The position numbers and the translations under genes were made by a program. A stretch of DNA of 64,000 bases from Opisthocomus hoazin. Taxonomy: Eukaryota; Chordata; Aves; Opisthocomiformes; Opisthocomidae. Location: assembly GCF_030867145.1 (NCBI RefSeq), contig NC_134419.1, positions 1,364,001 through 1,428,000 on the forward strand, read 5' to 3'. Of this stretch, positions 1-11,000 are shown piece after piece (positions within the stretch are counted from its first letter, which is position 1; each line of letters starts with the position of its first letter). The notes beneath the pieces were generated by a model. That model was not told where the DNA came from. It saw only the letters and a list, made by a program, of their open reading frames with translations, and searched no databases.

Positions 1-686
1 CCTCACCATCCTCGTAGCCCTCCGCTGGACTCTCTCCAGCAGCTCCTCATCTTTCTTGAACTGGGGAGCCCAGCACTGGACACAGTACTCCAGATGGGGC
101 CTCACCAGGGCAGTATAGAGGGGAAGGAGAACCTCCCTCGTCCTGCTGGCCACACTCTTCTTGATGCACCCCAGGATCCCATTGGCTTTCTTGGCAGCCA
201 GGGCACACTGCTGGCTCATGGTTAACCTGTCGTCCACCAGGACACCCAGGTCCCTCTCCGCAGAGCTGCTCTCCAGCAGGTCCACCCCAAGCCTGTACTG
301 GTGCATGGGGTTGTTCCTTGCCAGGTGCAGGACCCTGCCCTTGCCCTTGTTGAACCTCATCAGGTTCCTCTCTGCCCAGCTTTCCAGCCTATCCAGGTCA
401 CGCTGAATGGCAGCACAGCCTGCCGGTGTGTCTACCACACCTCCCAGTTTGGTGTCGTCAGCAAACTTGCTGAGGGTACATTCTAACTCTTCATCCCGGT
501 CATTGATGAAGAAGTTGGACAAGACTGGGCCCAGTACTGACCCTGGGGGACACCACTTGTCACCAGCCTCCAACCAGACTCAGCGCCGCTGATGACAGCC
601 CTCTGAGTTCTGCCGTTCAGCCAGTTCTCAATCCACTTCACCGACCACTCATCCAGCCCACACTTCCTCAGCTTCCCTAGGAATGC
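1..686 (-). mobile_element. CR1 LINE fragment A (truncated by window edge)
   Basis: Reverse-strand similarity to the other CR1 copies here: part of the reverse transcriptase ORF2, including the FADD catalytic box region (about 450-470) and the downstream MSQQCA segment. The left side leaves the window. One C is missing near 541 compared with copy B, which breaks the frame after VTSGVPQG. The 5' side stops near 686 in unique sequence, as expected of 5'-truncated LINE insertions. It is non-functional. Confidence 0.9.
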
Positions 687-1643
687 ACTCATTGTATTTC
701 TGGGTTGAATAAGGGACTCCATAATAAGCTGGTAAACAGTTGACTTCATGCCTCTGTCTCCTCTTAGCCGGCCTGCATTAATTCAAAATGCACCATGAAG
801 CTTCCAACATCAGCTAAAACCCGGGCCAGCACCTCTCCTCCAGAGGAGCAGCTACGCGCCGTACGTCTGCAAACGGCCTCTTGCGCAGCGCCGGAGGACG
901 GGCAGGAGGCATCCGAACTGCTGAACTCTCAAATTCTGTTCGTAACCGGGTTTTAATTTTCTCAAAAAACAAGAAGAGCCAGAAAAATCGTGTCAGAATG
1001 ACCCAGGGAGTATTAGAGCAAAGGTGATTATTTTTTTTTTCTCTGGAATTATTTAAAATTCCGTAGTAGGACTGTAAATCGCTGTGTGGGTAGCAGCTGT
1101 GCTGTCACTCAGAAAACAGCAGGCACAGAAATCATATTTTGTAGTTCCCATCTCTGCCGAGAATTCTTCCTGGCCACTTAGTATGAGAGGAGATGATGCA
1201 AACCGGGTGAAGAAAGCGGTCATGGAGAAAGGCAGTTCTTTCACCACAGAAGATCTAATCTTCCTGACAGCTTGTAGGCTGTTTCCCCTGGAAGCATTAG
1301 GAAAAAAGCCAGTTTACCTGGAATTTGACACATCATCATTTTCGAAATGATTCATTCCACTGTTGTAAGTAGCTGCTTGCAGAACCAGCGCTAGAAAGGG
1401 GCTCCCGCAGGGAAACCGGGAAGCTCTGCACCCAGGGCAGCTGCTTTCTGAGACGACCAGGCATCCGCGAGGACTGGCGCGAGGTCGGGACGGCTGCCTC
1501 GTCTCTCCCTTCCCCTGCACGCGCTTCGGAGGAGCGCAGCTTGCACGGGTCCCGTCACCCTCCAGGTCACTCCTCGTTTCACAGTCGCGTGTCACGCTGG
1601 GTCTCTTCCTGCTGTTTCCCTTTCCCTCAGCGAACGAAACAGC
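687..1643. other. intergenic, no gene seen
   Basis: No recognisable coding sequence or repeat. Short open frames at 1084-1350 and 1541-1640 lack similarity I recognise, and part of the latter overlaps the next CR1. A T-run lies at 1030-1040. Confidence 0.5.
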
Positions 1644-2775
1644 CACACAGAATCACACAGAATCACAGAATAGTAGGGGTTGGAAGGGACCTCTGTGGGT
1701 CATCTAGTCCAACCCTCCTGCTGAAGCAGGGTCACCTACAGCAGGCTGCACAGGACCTTGTCCAGGCGGGGCTGGAATATCTCCAGAGAAGGAGACTCCA
1801 CAGCCTCCCTGGGCAGCCTGGGCCAGGGCTCCGTCACCCTCAGAGGGAAGAAGTTCTTCCTCATGTTCAGACGGAACTTCCTGTGCCTCAGTTTGTGCCC
1901 ATTGCCCCTTGTCCTGTCGCTGGGCACCACTGAAAAGAGCTTGGCCCCATCCTCCTGACACCCATCCTGCAGATATTTGTAGGCATTTATAAGGTCCCCT
2001 CGCAGCCTTCTCTTCTTCAGGCTGAACAAGCCCAGTTCCCTCAGCCTCTCCTCGTAGGGGAGATGCTCCAGTCCCCTCCTCATCCTCGTAGCCCTCCGCT
2101 GGACTCTCTCCAGTAGCTCTTCATCCTTCTTGAACTGGGGAGCCCAGAACTGGACACAGTACTCCAGATGAGGCCTCACCAGGGCAGTGTAGAGGGGAAG
2201 GAGAACCTCCCTCGTCCTGCTGGCCACACTCTTCTTGATGCACCCCAGGATCCCATTGGCTTTCTTGGCAGCCAAGGGGCACACTGCTGGCTCATAGTTA
2301 ACCTGTCGTCCACCAGGACACCCAGGTCCCTCTCCGCAGAGCTGCTCTCCAGCAGGTCCACCCCAAGCCTGTACTGGTGCATGAGGTTGTTCCTCCCCAG
2401 GTGCAGGACCCTGCCCTTGCCCTTGTTGAACCTCATCAGGTTCCTCTCTGCCCAGCTCTCCAGCCTATCCAGGTCACGCTGAATGGCAGCACAGCCTGCC
2501 GGTGTGTCTACCACACCTCCCAGTTTGGTGTCGTCAGCAAACTTGCTGAGGGTACATTCTAACTCTTCATCCAGGTCGTTGATGAAGAAGTTAAACAAGA
2601 CTGGGCCCAGTACTGACCCCTGAGGGACACCACTTGTCACCAGCCTCCAACCAGACTCAGCGCCGCTGATGACAACCCTCTGAGTTCTGCCGTTCAGCCA
2701 GTTCTCAATCCACTTCACCGACCACTCATCCAGCCCACACTTCCTCAGCTTCCCCAGGAGGATATCACAAACCAC
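1644..2775 (-). mobile_element. CR1 LINE fragment B
   Basis: The 3' tail is seen on the plus strand as repeated CACAGAAT at 1644-1671, followed by the conserved CR1 3' UTR and then ORF2 read on the minus strand. The RT core includes [16 protein letters not shown] and the FADD box (about 2535-2550). Two open pieces, 199 and 182 codons, overlap around 2270-2284, where one extra G shifts the frame. The 5' truncation is near 2775, close to the same ORF2 point as in fragment A (the LGKLRKCG segment). Confidence 0.93.
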
Positions 2776-3133
2776 ACAAACGAGGGAAGCGGATGAATCG
2801 TGAAGGGAGCGGGCGACGTTCTGTCCAGAGCAGCCCTAGCAGCCGGTTTCTTCCCCTCGGCTCACAAGGGGATCCATGGAAGGAGATGCGCGGGTGCTGC
2901 TTTGAGATTTGACCTTTCGTGGCCCGTGAAGTAACCGAGTGCTTCTGCCCTCTCAGCACACGAGGGCAATGGGCTCGCCTCATTGCTTTCGTTGTTGTGT
3001 GGTTGGTTTACACCTCTGGCACGCGGCAACGTACAGAACAGACGGTGCCGTCTGCACGGCTGCGTAACTGAACCCCAAACCCCGGCGCTCCTGGATCCAC
3101 CTTGCTGCTTTACGCACGAATCCGAGAGGAGCT
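2776..3133. other. intergenic, no gene seen
   Basis: Unique-looking sequence between CR1 copies. I see no coding signal or repeat. Confidence 0.4.
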
Positions 3134-3229
3134 GTGAACATCTGCAGGGTGGGTGTCAGGAGGACGGGGCCAGGCTCCTTTCAGTGGTACCCGGTGACAG
3201 GACAAGGGCTGACGGGCACAAACTGAAGC
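3134..3229 (+). mobile_element. CR1 LINE fragment C1 (ORF2 C-terminal piece)
   Basis: Short plus-strand segment matching the [19 protein letters not shown] region of CR1 ORF2. It lies upstream of C2, which corresponds to an earlier part of ORF2, so the order is scrambled relative to an intact element. Confidence 0.75.
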
Positions 3230-3239
3230 GTAGGCCAGT

Positions 3240-3502
3240 GGCATCCTGGCTTGGGTCAGGAGTGGGGTGGGCAGCAGGAACAGGGCAGGGATCGGGCCCC
3301 TGTGCTGGCACTGGTGAGGCCGCTCCTCGAGGGCTGCGCTCAGCTCCGGGCCCCTCACCCCCAGCAGGACATGGAGGGGCTGGAGCGTGGCCAGAGCAGG
3401 GCAGCCAGGCTGGGGAGGGGGCTGCAGAACGAGTCCCCTGAGGAGCGGCTGAGGGAGCTGGGGCTGCTCAGGCTGGAGAAGAGGAGGCCAGGAGAAGAGG
3501 AA
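3240..3502 (+). mobile_element. CR1 LINE fragment C2 (divergent, older subfamily)
   Basis: Plus-strand match to CR1 ORF2 ([28 protein letters not shown]), but much more diverged than the neighbouring copy C3, which suggests another, older subfamily. It ends at 3502, where C3 begins abruptly. Confidence 0.75.
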
Positions 3503-4216
3503 CCAGTACAGGCTTGGGGTGGACCTGCTGGAGAGCAGCTCTGCGGAGAGGGACCTGGGTGTCCTGGTGGACGACAGGTTAACCATGAGCCAGCAGTGTG
3601 CCCTGGCTGCCAAGAAAGCCAATGGGATCCTGGGGTGCATCAAGAAGAGTGTGGCCAGCAGGGCGAGGGAGGTTCTCCTTCCCCTCTACACTGCCCTGCT
3701 GAGGCCCCATCTGCAGTGCTGTGTCCAGTGCTGGGCTCCCCAGTTCAAGAAAGATGAGGAGCTACTGGAGAGAGTCCAGCGGAGGGCTACGAGGATGAGG
3801 AGGGGACTGGAGCATCTCTCCTACGAGGAGAGGCTGAGGGAGCTGGGCTTGTTCAGCCTGAAGAAGAGAAGGCTGAGAGGGGACCTTATAAATGCCTACA
3901 AATATCTGCAGGGTGGGTGTCAGGAGGATGGGGCCAAGCTCTTTTCAGTGGTGCCCAGCGACAGGACAAGGGGCAATGGGCACAAACTGGAGCATGGGAA
4001 GTTCCGTCTGAAGATGAGGAAGAACTTCTTCCCTCTGAGGGTGACGGAGCCCTGGAACAGGCTGCCCAGGGAAGCTGTGGAGTCTCCTTCTCTGGACATA
4101 TTCCAGACCCGCCTGGACGCGGTGCTGTGCAGCCGGCTCTGGGTGACCCTGCTTGGGCAGGGGGTTGGGCTGGGTGACCCACAGAGGTCCCTGCCCACCC
4201 CCGCCACGCCGTGACC
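3503..4216 (+). mobile_element. CR1 LINE fragment C3
   Basis: Plus-strand CR1 starting within ORF2 ([19 protein letters not shown]) and open to the ORF2 C terminus and 3' UTR. The reading frame 3519-4214 has no stop, so the insertion is not very old. The 3' end is degraded (no clear ATTCTRTG repeats) and runs directly into the GC-rich ANKRD13C promoter. Confidence 0.9.
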
Positions 4217-4732
4217 CTGTGAGACTCCGCGTCCTTCCCGCACGGAGCGGGGGCCGCTCCCCCGGCAGGCGCGGGCAGCGGGGAGCAGCTCCCAGCAGCC
4301 AGACCCCGCGCTGGAGCAGCAGCGACGGCCCCGGGACCCGGGCTGCGAGCTGCCCGCCCCGCGAAGGACTCCTCCTCCTTCCCCTCAGCGCAGCCATCTC
4401 GGCCCACGCCCCGCGGCTGAGGGCCCGCTCGGGGCGGGGCGAGAGGCGGGGCGAGAGGCGGCCCCGCCCCCCGCCCCCTCAGCCACCGCCTTCCCGCCCT
4501 GCGCGCGGTCTCGCGGTAGTCTCGCCTCGCCTCGCGCCGCGCCTCTCGCGGGAGCGGCCGGCCAAGATGGCGGCGGCGGCGGCGCCGGGCCGTTGAGCGG
4601 GGCCCTCCCCCCCGGGCGGCTCCTGGGCGCGGCGGGCGCTTCCGGCGGGTGATGCCGGCGGGACGGGACTCTCCTCCGCGGCTCTGAGCGCATCGACTCC
4701 TCCGGCGGGGCCCCGCCGCGCCGCCGCTGGCC
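4217..4732 (+). promoter_or_regulatory. ANKRD13C CpG-island promoter and 5' leader
   Basis: Very GC- and CpG-rich sequence immediately upstream of the ANKRD13C start codon. GC boxes (GGGGCGGGGC type) cluster at 4431-4470. A consensus YY1 element, CCAAGATGGCGGC, lies at 4562-4574, about 160 bp before the ATG, where YY1 sites often mark the transcription start or first exon. No TATA box is evident. The transcription start itself cannot be read from sequence. Confidence 0.7.
4567..4596 (+). CDS. upstream ORF in the ANKRD13C leader (9 codons)
   Basis: The ATG embedded in the YY1 element opens a nine-codon frame, MAAAAAPGR, ending in TGA at 4594-4596. If transcription starts upstream of it, this uORF lies in the leader and could lower ANKRD13C translation. 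If the start site is at or after the YY1 core, it is not in the mRNA. Confidence 0.35.
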   Translation: MAAAAAPGR

Positions 4733-5084
4733 ATGACCGGGGAGAAGCTGCGCTCGCTGCGCAGGGACCACAAGCCCAGCAAGGAGGACGGGGACCTGCT
4801 GGCGCCCGGCGAGGAGGAGGCGGCCGCCGCGCCCGGAGGCGTCTTCACCGGGGGGCGCGGGAGCGGCGGCAAGGGCGGGCGGGCCGGGGGCCACCGCATC
4901 TTCAGCAACCACCACCACCGGCTGCCGCTGAAGGGGGGCCCGGCGGCCGGCGGGACGGGCCCGCCCGCCGAGCCCGCCAAGTGCCCGGCGCACTTCCCCG
5001 TGCACGAGTGCGTCTTCAAGGGGGACGTGAGGCGGCTCTCGGCCCTCATCCGCACCCAGGGCATCGGCCAGAAGGACAGCCACG
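4733..5084 (+). CDS. ANKRD13C: ANKRD13C exon 1
   Basis: Start codon at 4733; encodes residues 1-117 plus one base. The N terminus begins [19 protein letters not shown], followed by an acidic/Ala tract, a Gly-rich tract, a HHH cluster and the first ankyrin repeat (from [15 protein letters not shown]). The donor GTGAGC follows at 5085. Confidence 0.93.
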
Positions 5085-8000
5085 GTGAGCGGCGGGGGGG
5101 CCCGGGGCCGCGGCTCCGGTTTCTGGGGGGTCTGCGGGGCCCTTGTCCCCGGGGATCTGCGGAGCCCTTGTCCCGGGGGGTCTGCGGGGCGTTGGGTTTT
5201 GCGGGGCCCCGGGGGGTTCCGCGGGGCCCCGGCGGGGTCTGCGGGGCCCCTGTCCCAGGGGGGTTCCGCGGGGCCCCGGCGGGGTCTGCGGGGCCCCTGT
5301 CCCAGGGGGGTTCCGCGGGGCCCCGGCGGGGTCTGCGGGGCCCCTGTCCCAGGGGGGTTCCGCGGGGCCCCGGCGGGGTCTGCGGGGCCCCTGTCCCAGG
5401 GGGGTTCCGCGGAGCCCCGGGGGTTCTGTGGGGCCCCTGTCCCAGGGGGGTTCCGCGGGGCCCCGGGGTTTTGCGGCCCTGCCGCGGGGAGGGTTCTCGG
5501 GGTTTTCGCGATGCGAGCGAGCACGGTGCCGGCTGTTGTAAGAGCGGGAGGCTGGGAGAGCTTCCTCTTGCCCGGGGTTGCTTCATGGCCGAAACCCTGC
5601 TTTGTAAAGAAAAACCCAAAAAACACCCCAAAACGTTACGCTTTAAGGCGTCCGAGCTGTCACCTGTTTGCTTGCGGAGGTGAGGAGAGCGGTTCCTCTG
5701 CCCGCTGGTGGAACTGGCTTGGATTTTTCTCCAGGCTATAAAAACAAACCGAAACTTTCTTCTGTGCTTTTTTGGTTTTTGGTTTTTTTTTTTGGTTTTT
5801 TTTTTTTTTTTAAATGCTTTGGTTCAAGGAGTTGGAAGAGCCGAGATCTTGTTCTCTGCTCCCCTGCGAGCTTGCTTTGGACGGAGAAGCAGCAGTAGCA
5901 GGGGCAGAAACGTGATCCGTACGTTGCTCTGTAGTGCATAAATACTTAAAATCTTGCTAGGGCGTTTTAAAATAATGCATTGAATTTGGGGAGTATTCTA
6001 ACATAGTTCAGAAATAAATTGGCCTGTCAAGTCAGCTGAAGTTTCATGGTTAGTTTTCATCTCTTTGTTTCCTACCTGTTTCAAGAGTAACACGATGGGT
6101 TTCTGCTGGAGGATGCTAAGATGTGCCGTGTGTGGTATCTGGAGAAGTTGTGATTGAAGGGTACAGTTAAGTTCTTTTTCTGATTGAGAGGAATGTTCCC
6201 TTTGTTTTACTTAAATGTGTTATGTAAAATAAAAAGTAACGTTGAGGTAGAGCAGTCTTTGGGATTGCTACAGTGGGGAGAAGAACGTAATTGGAAATTA
6301 AAAGCCATGGCCGTGATAACGTTAGGCACTCTGGAACACAAGCTGATGTATGTGGAGCAATAGACAGCTCGGTTTTCTCAATCAAGACAGGAAGGAGCGT
6401 TTCTTACAACCGTCATAACGTTTTTCTAAGTACGTTGTTATAAATATAGCTACAGATATATTTATCCTGTCATCTTTGTTCCGAACGTTGCAGCAAATAC
6501 TGGTAGAACGAAAGCAACAGACTCGGGAAGAAATTTTCTCACTCGGTGTGGTCCTTCTGCTGACTTCTCCCCTACACCTCCTCCAGTTGCTCATCAAACA
6601 ACTCCTCATCATAAGCTTCAAATCTTTACTGTGAAGGCACTTCCTGATCCGTCTTTGCTGCACTATCGGCTCCAATGTGTATCACAAACATTGGTACCAT
6701 CCTTTTTTTAATATATACACACACACACATATAAAGAAGTTTCAGATGAATGTCTTTCTGCTTTCTCAAGGCTGTTTACAGTAGGAACACTTTGGGGATT
6801 TCTGTCTCATTATCTTCCTCCAAGTTTTTACTTTACGTTTTCTTTGGCTATGAAGTTTTCAAAAAAACCCCAACAACAAAACCAGCGATGTCTTGGCATA
6901 CCAAAGGCCTGACTACTGTTTCCTTGTTATTGTTTTCTTTCTGCCCGAATCCCTCTTGTTTACATATTTGAGCTGTGAGTTATTTGGGCTAGATAGTTTC
7001 AGCTTACGATTATACTCAGAAATAAGCCAGCAGAATGCTGGCACTTGCTAAGGAAGTGGCGGAGGGGAGAAAGATCTTCTAGTAACAGTTACTGTTTATA
7101 ATTCGGTCCCGTTTGTGGTGTGCGGTTAAGTGCAGAGAAGCCAAGCCCTGTGGAACGTTAACGCTCGGCGTTGTGATAAAACAAACGCTGGCTGTGTCTG
7201 TAAATGGAGCGCAGCCTGCCTCGTGCCATGAGTTAACCTCGTAAACCGTCACCCGTCGGAAGGCCAGTATTATTCCAAAAAAAGGAGTTTCTTGGGAGAA
7301 GCTTGTGTGTGTAAACCCTACTAGATTATTTTTACTATAACATGCATTTAAGAGCTTAAACATACATTCAGAATAAAAACATGTAGTCTGGAATAAACAC
7401 ATCTTGCTGAATTACTCTTGGAAAACAGACTCGGCTTCCTTGCGGGTGTGCCAGATGCCGATGGAAAGGCTGAAGCTACGCATGCACGCGCGTGTGGACA
7501 AGCGCGTGATTTTGTGCGCGGTTTCGTGCGAACGGGCTTTGTTTGCGTGCCCCGGATGTGCCCGTGCAGGGCTGCAGGCACTGTTGTGTCCCTGCTTGCT
7601 GGGAATACGGCCCTGTAGGCTGTCTGGCTTGCGGAGGGACGCATGTACGCTTGTTTCCTGAAGCCATGGATGTTGATGAAGTTGCCTTTAGGTGGAAGGG
7701 AAGTGTGAGCTTTGTTTGTGTGGTGAATCAAGCTGTTGCCAGAAGAGAATGGATTTGATTGCAGCTGTTGGAGTATGTGCCTATTCACGTTCTAGATCAG
7801 AAATGATCATGTCAAACACGTTATCATTACGATCAAATTGCATGGAAGTCATCAAAACTACACGTCAGCCACGTAATTATTTACAGTGCCCTTTTTATTA
7901 CAGCTCTCTTACCCAGGTAAACGACGTTTCCTTCTCTCTCCAGCAGCTGTCCCGTGTAAAGCTACTTGTTTTCACGGAATCTAACGCTTACCGTTGCGGC

Positions 8001-11000
8001 GTGTGCTGTGGTTCGCTGAAAACCTCAAGCTATTAAAAGCATCCATGCAACTGAAAGAACTGCAGCTGCCCTCTCCCACCCTCTTGCCTATCCTGGCAGA
8101 AATGCTTCGTTGCACTGTGCACTGGCTAGGAAAAATTGATTAGCGTTAAAAGGTCACAATTTTTTTTCGTCAGGCTAATTTTACCTAGAATTACTCTGTA
8201 GGCTCTGGATCGTAAACCTTGTAGAGGAGCCACAGCTGTTCTTGCCATGATGAAGCAGCTGAACATGATTTGTATTCTATGATTGCTGGAACTTGGGGTT
8301 GTGGTGCAGTAGAATTCCAGTGGAGCGCTTCCCTTTGAGTCCTGTAACTAGTGGTGCTAACTAATTTATCAGTCTGGGACTTTTACCATCCAAGTGCTAG
8401 CAGAAGCTTGATAGTGTGGCTTTGTTTCAGCAGCTGCTGGGATTGGGTTTACGTTTTCAGATCCCATCTCTGCCAGAGGAGTAGGAGGTAACTGTCCTGT
8501 TGTGCCAGGTTCCTGAGATGAAATGTGTGGAAAGTCTTTGGCTGCTGCCTGCTTCAGACGCCAGTGAGGACTGCGGGTGCTCCGCAGTATTGATGGTTGG
8601 TGGTTGTTGCTAGATGGGAGACTGTGGCAGCACTGGTCTCATCTTTTCCAAGGCATTTGTCTTCCCTGGGCAGAGCAAAAGCTTACCTCTGCTTAAGACT
8701 GTGATCAGACAAAAGAGGAGTCTTTCTGCTAGAACAGCTCTTCCCTTTCTCCTGCTGGGGGGAAGAACCTTCATGGAGACGTTTCATGGAGACTGAACCT
8801 TCATGGAGACTGAGCGATTCATCACCATAAGGCCTGCATTTTGTGACATAACAACCTTACGCAGTTTGGATGGCTTATTTTGATAAGTCAGAGTTAAATT
8901 TATTACTGATAAAACCCCTTTTGTTTGGCCCAAAGAGCATCAAGACCTCCCCCAGTTTATCAGATCTTAAGACGGATGATTAGTGATGGAACTGTGCAAA
9001 ATGCCGTTCCAGGTTTGATTTTTCCGATGTGCCAAAGCTCACATTGTGTCCCAGCTCTTGCTGAGACTGTTTTCCTCTCGGGAGGGGGTCAGGGCAGTGC
9101 TTTTGTAAGGTAGCAGTGGACTTTTGATGGAGTAAAAGCGTAGGTGAGATGGCTGTGGTGCTCACAGGCTTTGGCGTGCTCCGTGCGCAGTCCTGCTGCC
9201 ACGCTCCCGCCGGCTCTCCAAGCAGCCGTGCGCTCTGTCCGTCCCTGCTGAGCTTGGCTGCTCCGGCGTGGAGTTGTCTGGAGAGGAGTTTGTCGTGGGT
9301 GCTGAGAAGAAGGCCTGGCTGGCCAGGTAGTCCAGAACAGGAGGAGCTACGGTGTTTCCTTCCAAGTTTCATAATGTCCGTTTTCTGCGTGTTTGCCTTG
9401 CCTCTCCTCCTTACCCCCTTGCCTGAAGGTGCTTCCCTGGCTTCCCTGTTAGTGTGGCTCCTCTCCCTTTGGTACAGCAGCTAACCTCGTGTTTCATCTC
9501 TCTGATGTTGGTTGAACCTTAGGCAGCTCCTTGCCAGGGACTTGCTGGCTGAAGACCTCTTTTCAGCTTCCTCATAAATAGCTTTTCGTTGTTTTTTTTT
9601 TTTTCATTCTGGAATTGATAGATTCTAATTTCTGTGCTTTATCAGTTATTGTACTGCCTGTTTTTCTGCGTGCTTCTCTTCCTCTCCCCCTTGTCTGCTG
9701 TGTCCAAGTTTCCTATCTAATTTTGAATTGCGTACTTCTTGGCGTGAAGACGATCACTGAGTCAAAGAAAAAGCCTGTGCTGGAAGAGCTCTCTGGAGGT
9801 GATCTAGTCCAGCCTTCTGCTCAAAGCAGAGAAAACACCGGAGTCAGACCAGGTTGCTCTGAACCTCGTCCAGAGGAGTTCTGAAACAGCGTGCGTTGCT
9901 GCGCTTCCTGCTCGTTGGCTGAACGAAACCCAGCAGAGCTCTCGGAAAGCTGCAGGGGCCTGGGTAGCTTTCGTTTTGTTGTTTCTTGCCATTGCACCAA
10001 GCTGTCATAGCTGCTGGAGCTGTTTGGCTCTGTTCTGCTCGCTGTTTGAAAGGTGGGGTGTTTTTTCAAAATTTTAAGGTTTAATAATGTAAGAGAAAAC
10101 TTAGTGTAGAGCTATTTATATATATATATATACACATATATCATGTTGAAGTGCTTGGTAAGGTGAGGAAAATGTTTACCCCTGGCTTGCATCATTTGAA
10201 TTTTCTGAGTACATGGTTTGGCTCGTTCTCAAGTTTGTTCCTCGGTAACGTTGTTATTTCAGTCACTTAACAAAGAATGGCTGCATCCGGTATTCTAAAT
10301 TGTGTTTTGGCTCACGGATGTTACAAAATCTATTAATAGAAAATTTGAGGTTAGCTTAGTTAGAGTGTGTGTAATGAACTAGGATGTAGCTGTCTGATGT
10401 TGGTAGTGACCCACAAGCATAGTCTGTGCTACGGTTTGAATAGCTCATTCAAAACCACTTAGAAACTCTGCCTTTGACTGCTTGCCTATCTTGATCAGAG
10501 ATTTCGTGATACTCTAGTGGCAGTTACTTTGTGGAGCAGGCTCTCGGTGTTTTGGATTGCAGCTTTTAGATGTACAGTACCTCGTCCTTTGCATGTAGCA
10601 AGTACTTATTGCTAACATGATAGCATAAAATAACCCTAAAATCAAGTGCATTTGGTATAATTGCAAAAAGAGATTTGTTTTCCAGCAGTTGTTCTTTTAA
10701 CTCCACTAAGAAAACGTTTAAATACATAAACAGAGTAATACAGTTAAATGGAATAATTTTGCATCCTTAAGCTACGTAAATAAAATGTGTCAGAATTCAG
10801 GTAGCAGCATTAATCCAGAAAAACGAGACTCTATACAGTGTGTATTTAAGAACAGAAGTACAAAAAGTGTCATGTGCATAGCCAGGAAAATGGGGTCATG
10901 TTTGTTACAGAAAAAATGAGCCAAAATGTAAGAAGAGTCACTGTTTTGTGTTCTGCTATACTACTCATATATATATATATATTCATATAACTAAGTTGCT

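Noticed and set aside
3886-5631. Very long minus-strand open frames (581 and 413 codons) across the ANKRD13C exon 1 region
   Set aside because: They are shadows in a CpG island and a 47-bp minisatellite, antisense to a clear exon, with repetitive Pro/Gly/Arg composition and no family similarity.
7348-7788. 146-codon minus-strand frame in ANKRD13C intron 1
   Set aside because: No recognisable domain and opposed by several plus-strand frames over the same bases.
10118-10141. TA-rich runs as possible regulatory TATA elements
   Set aside because: Simple TA microsatellites deep in an intron with no start-site context.
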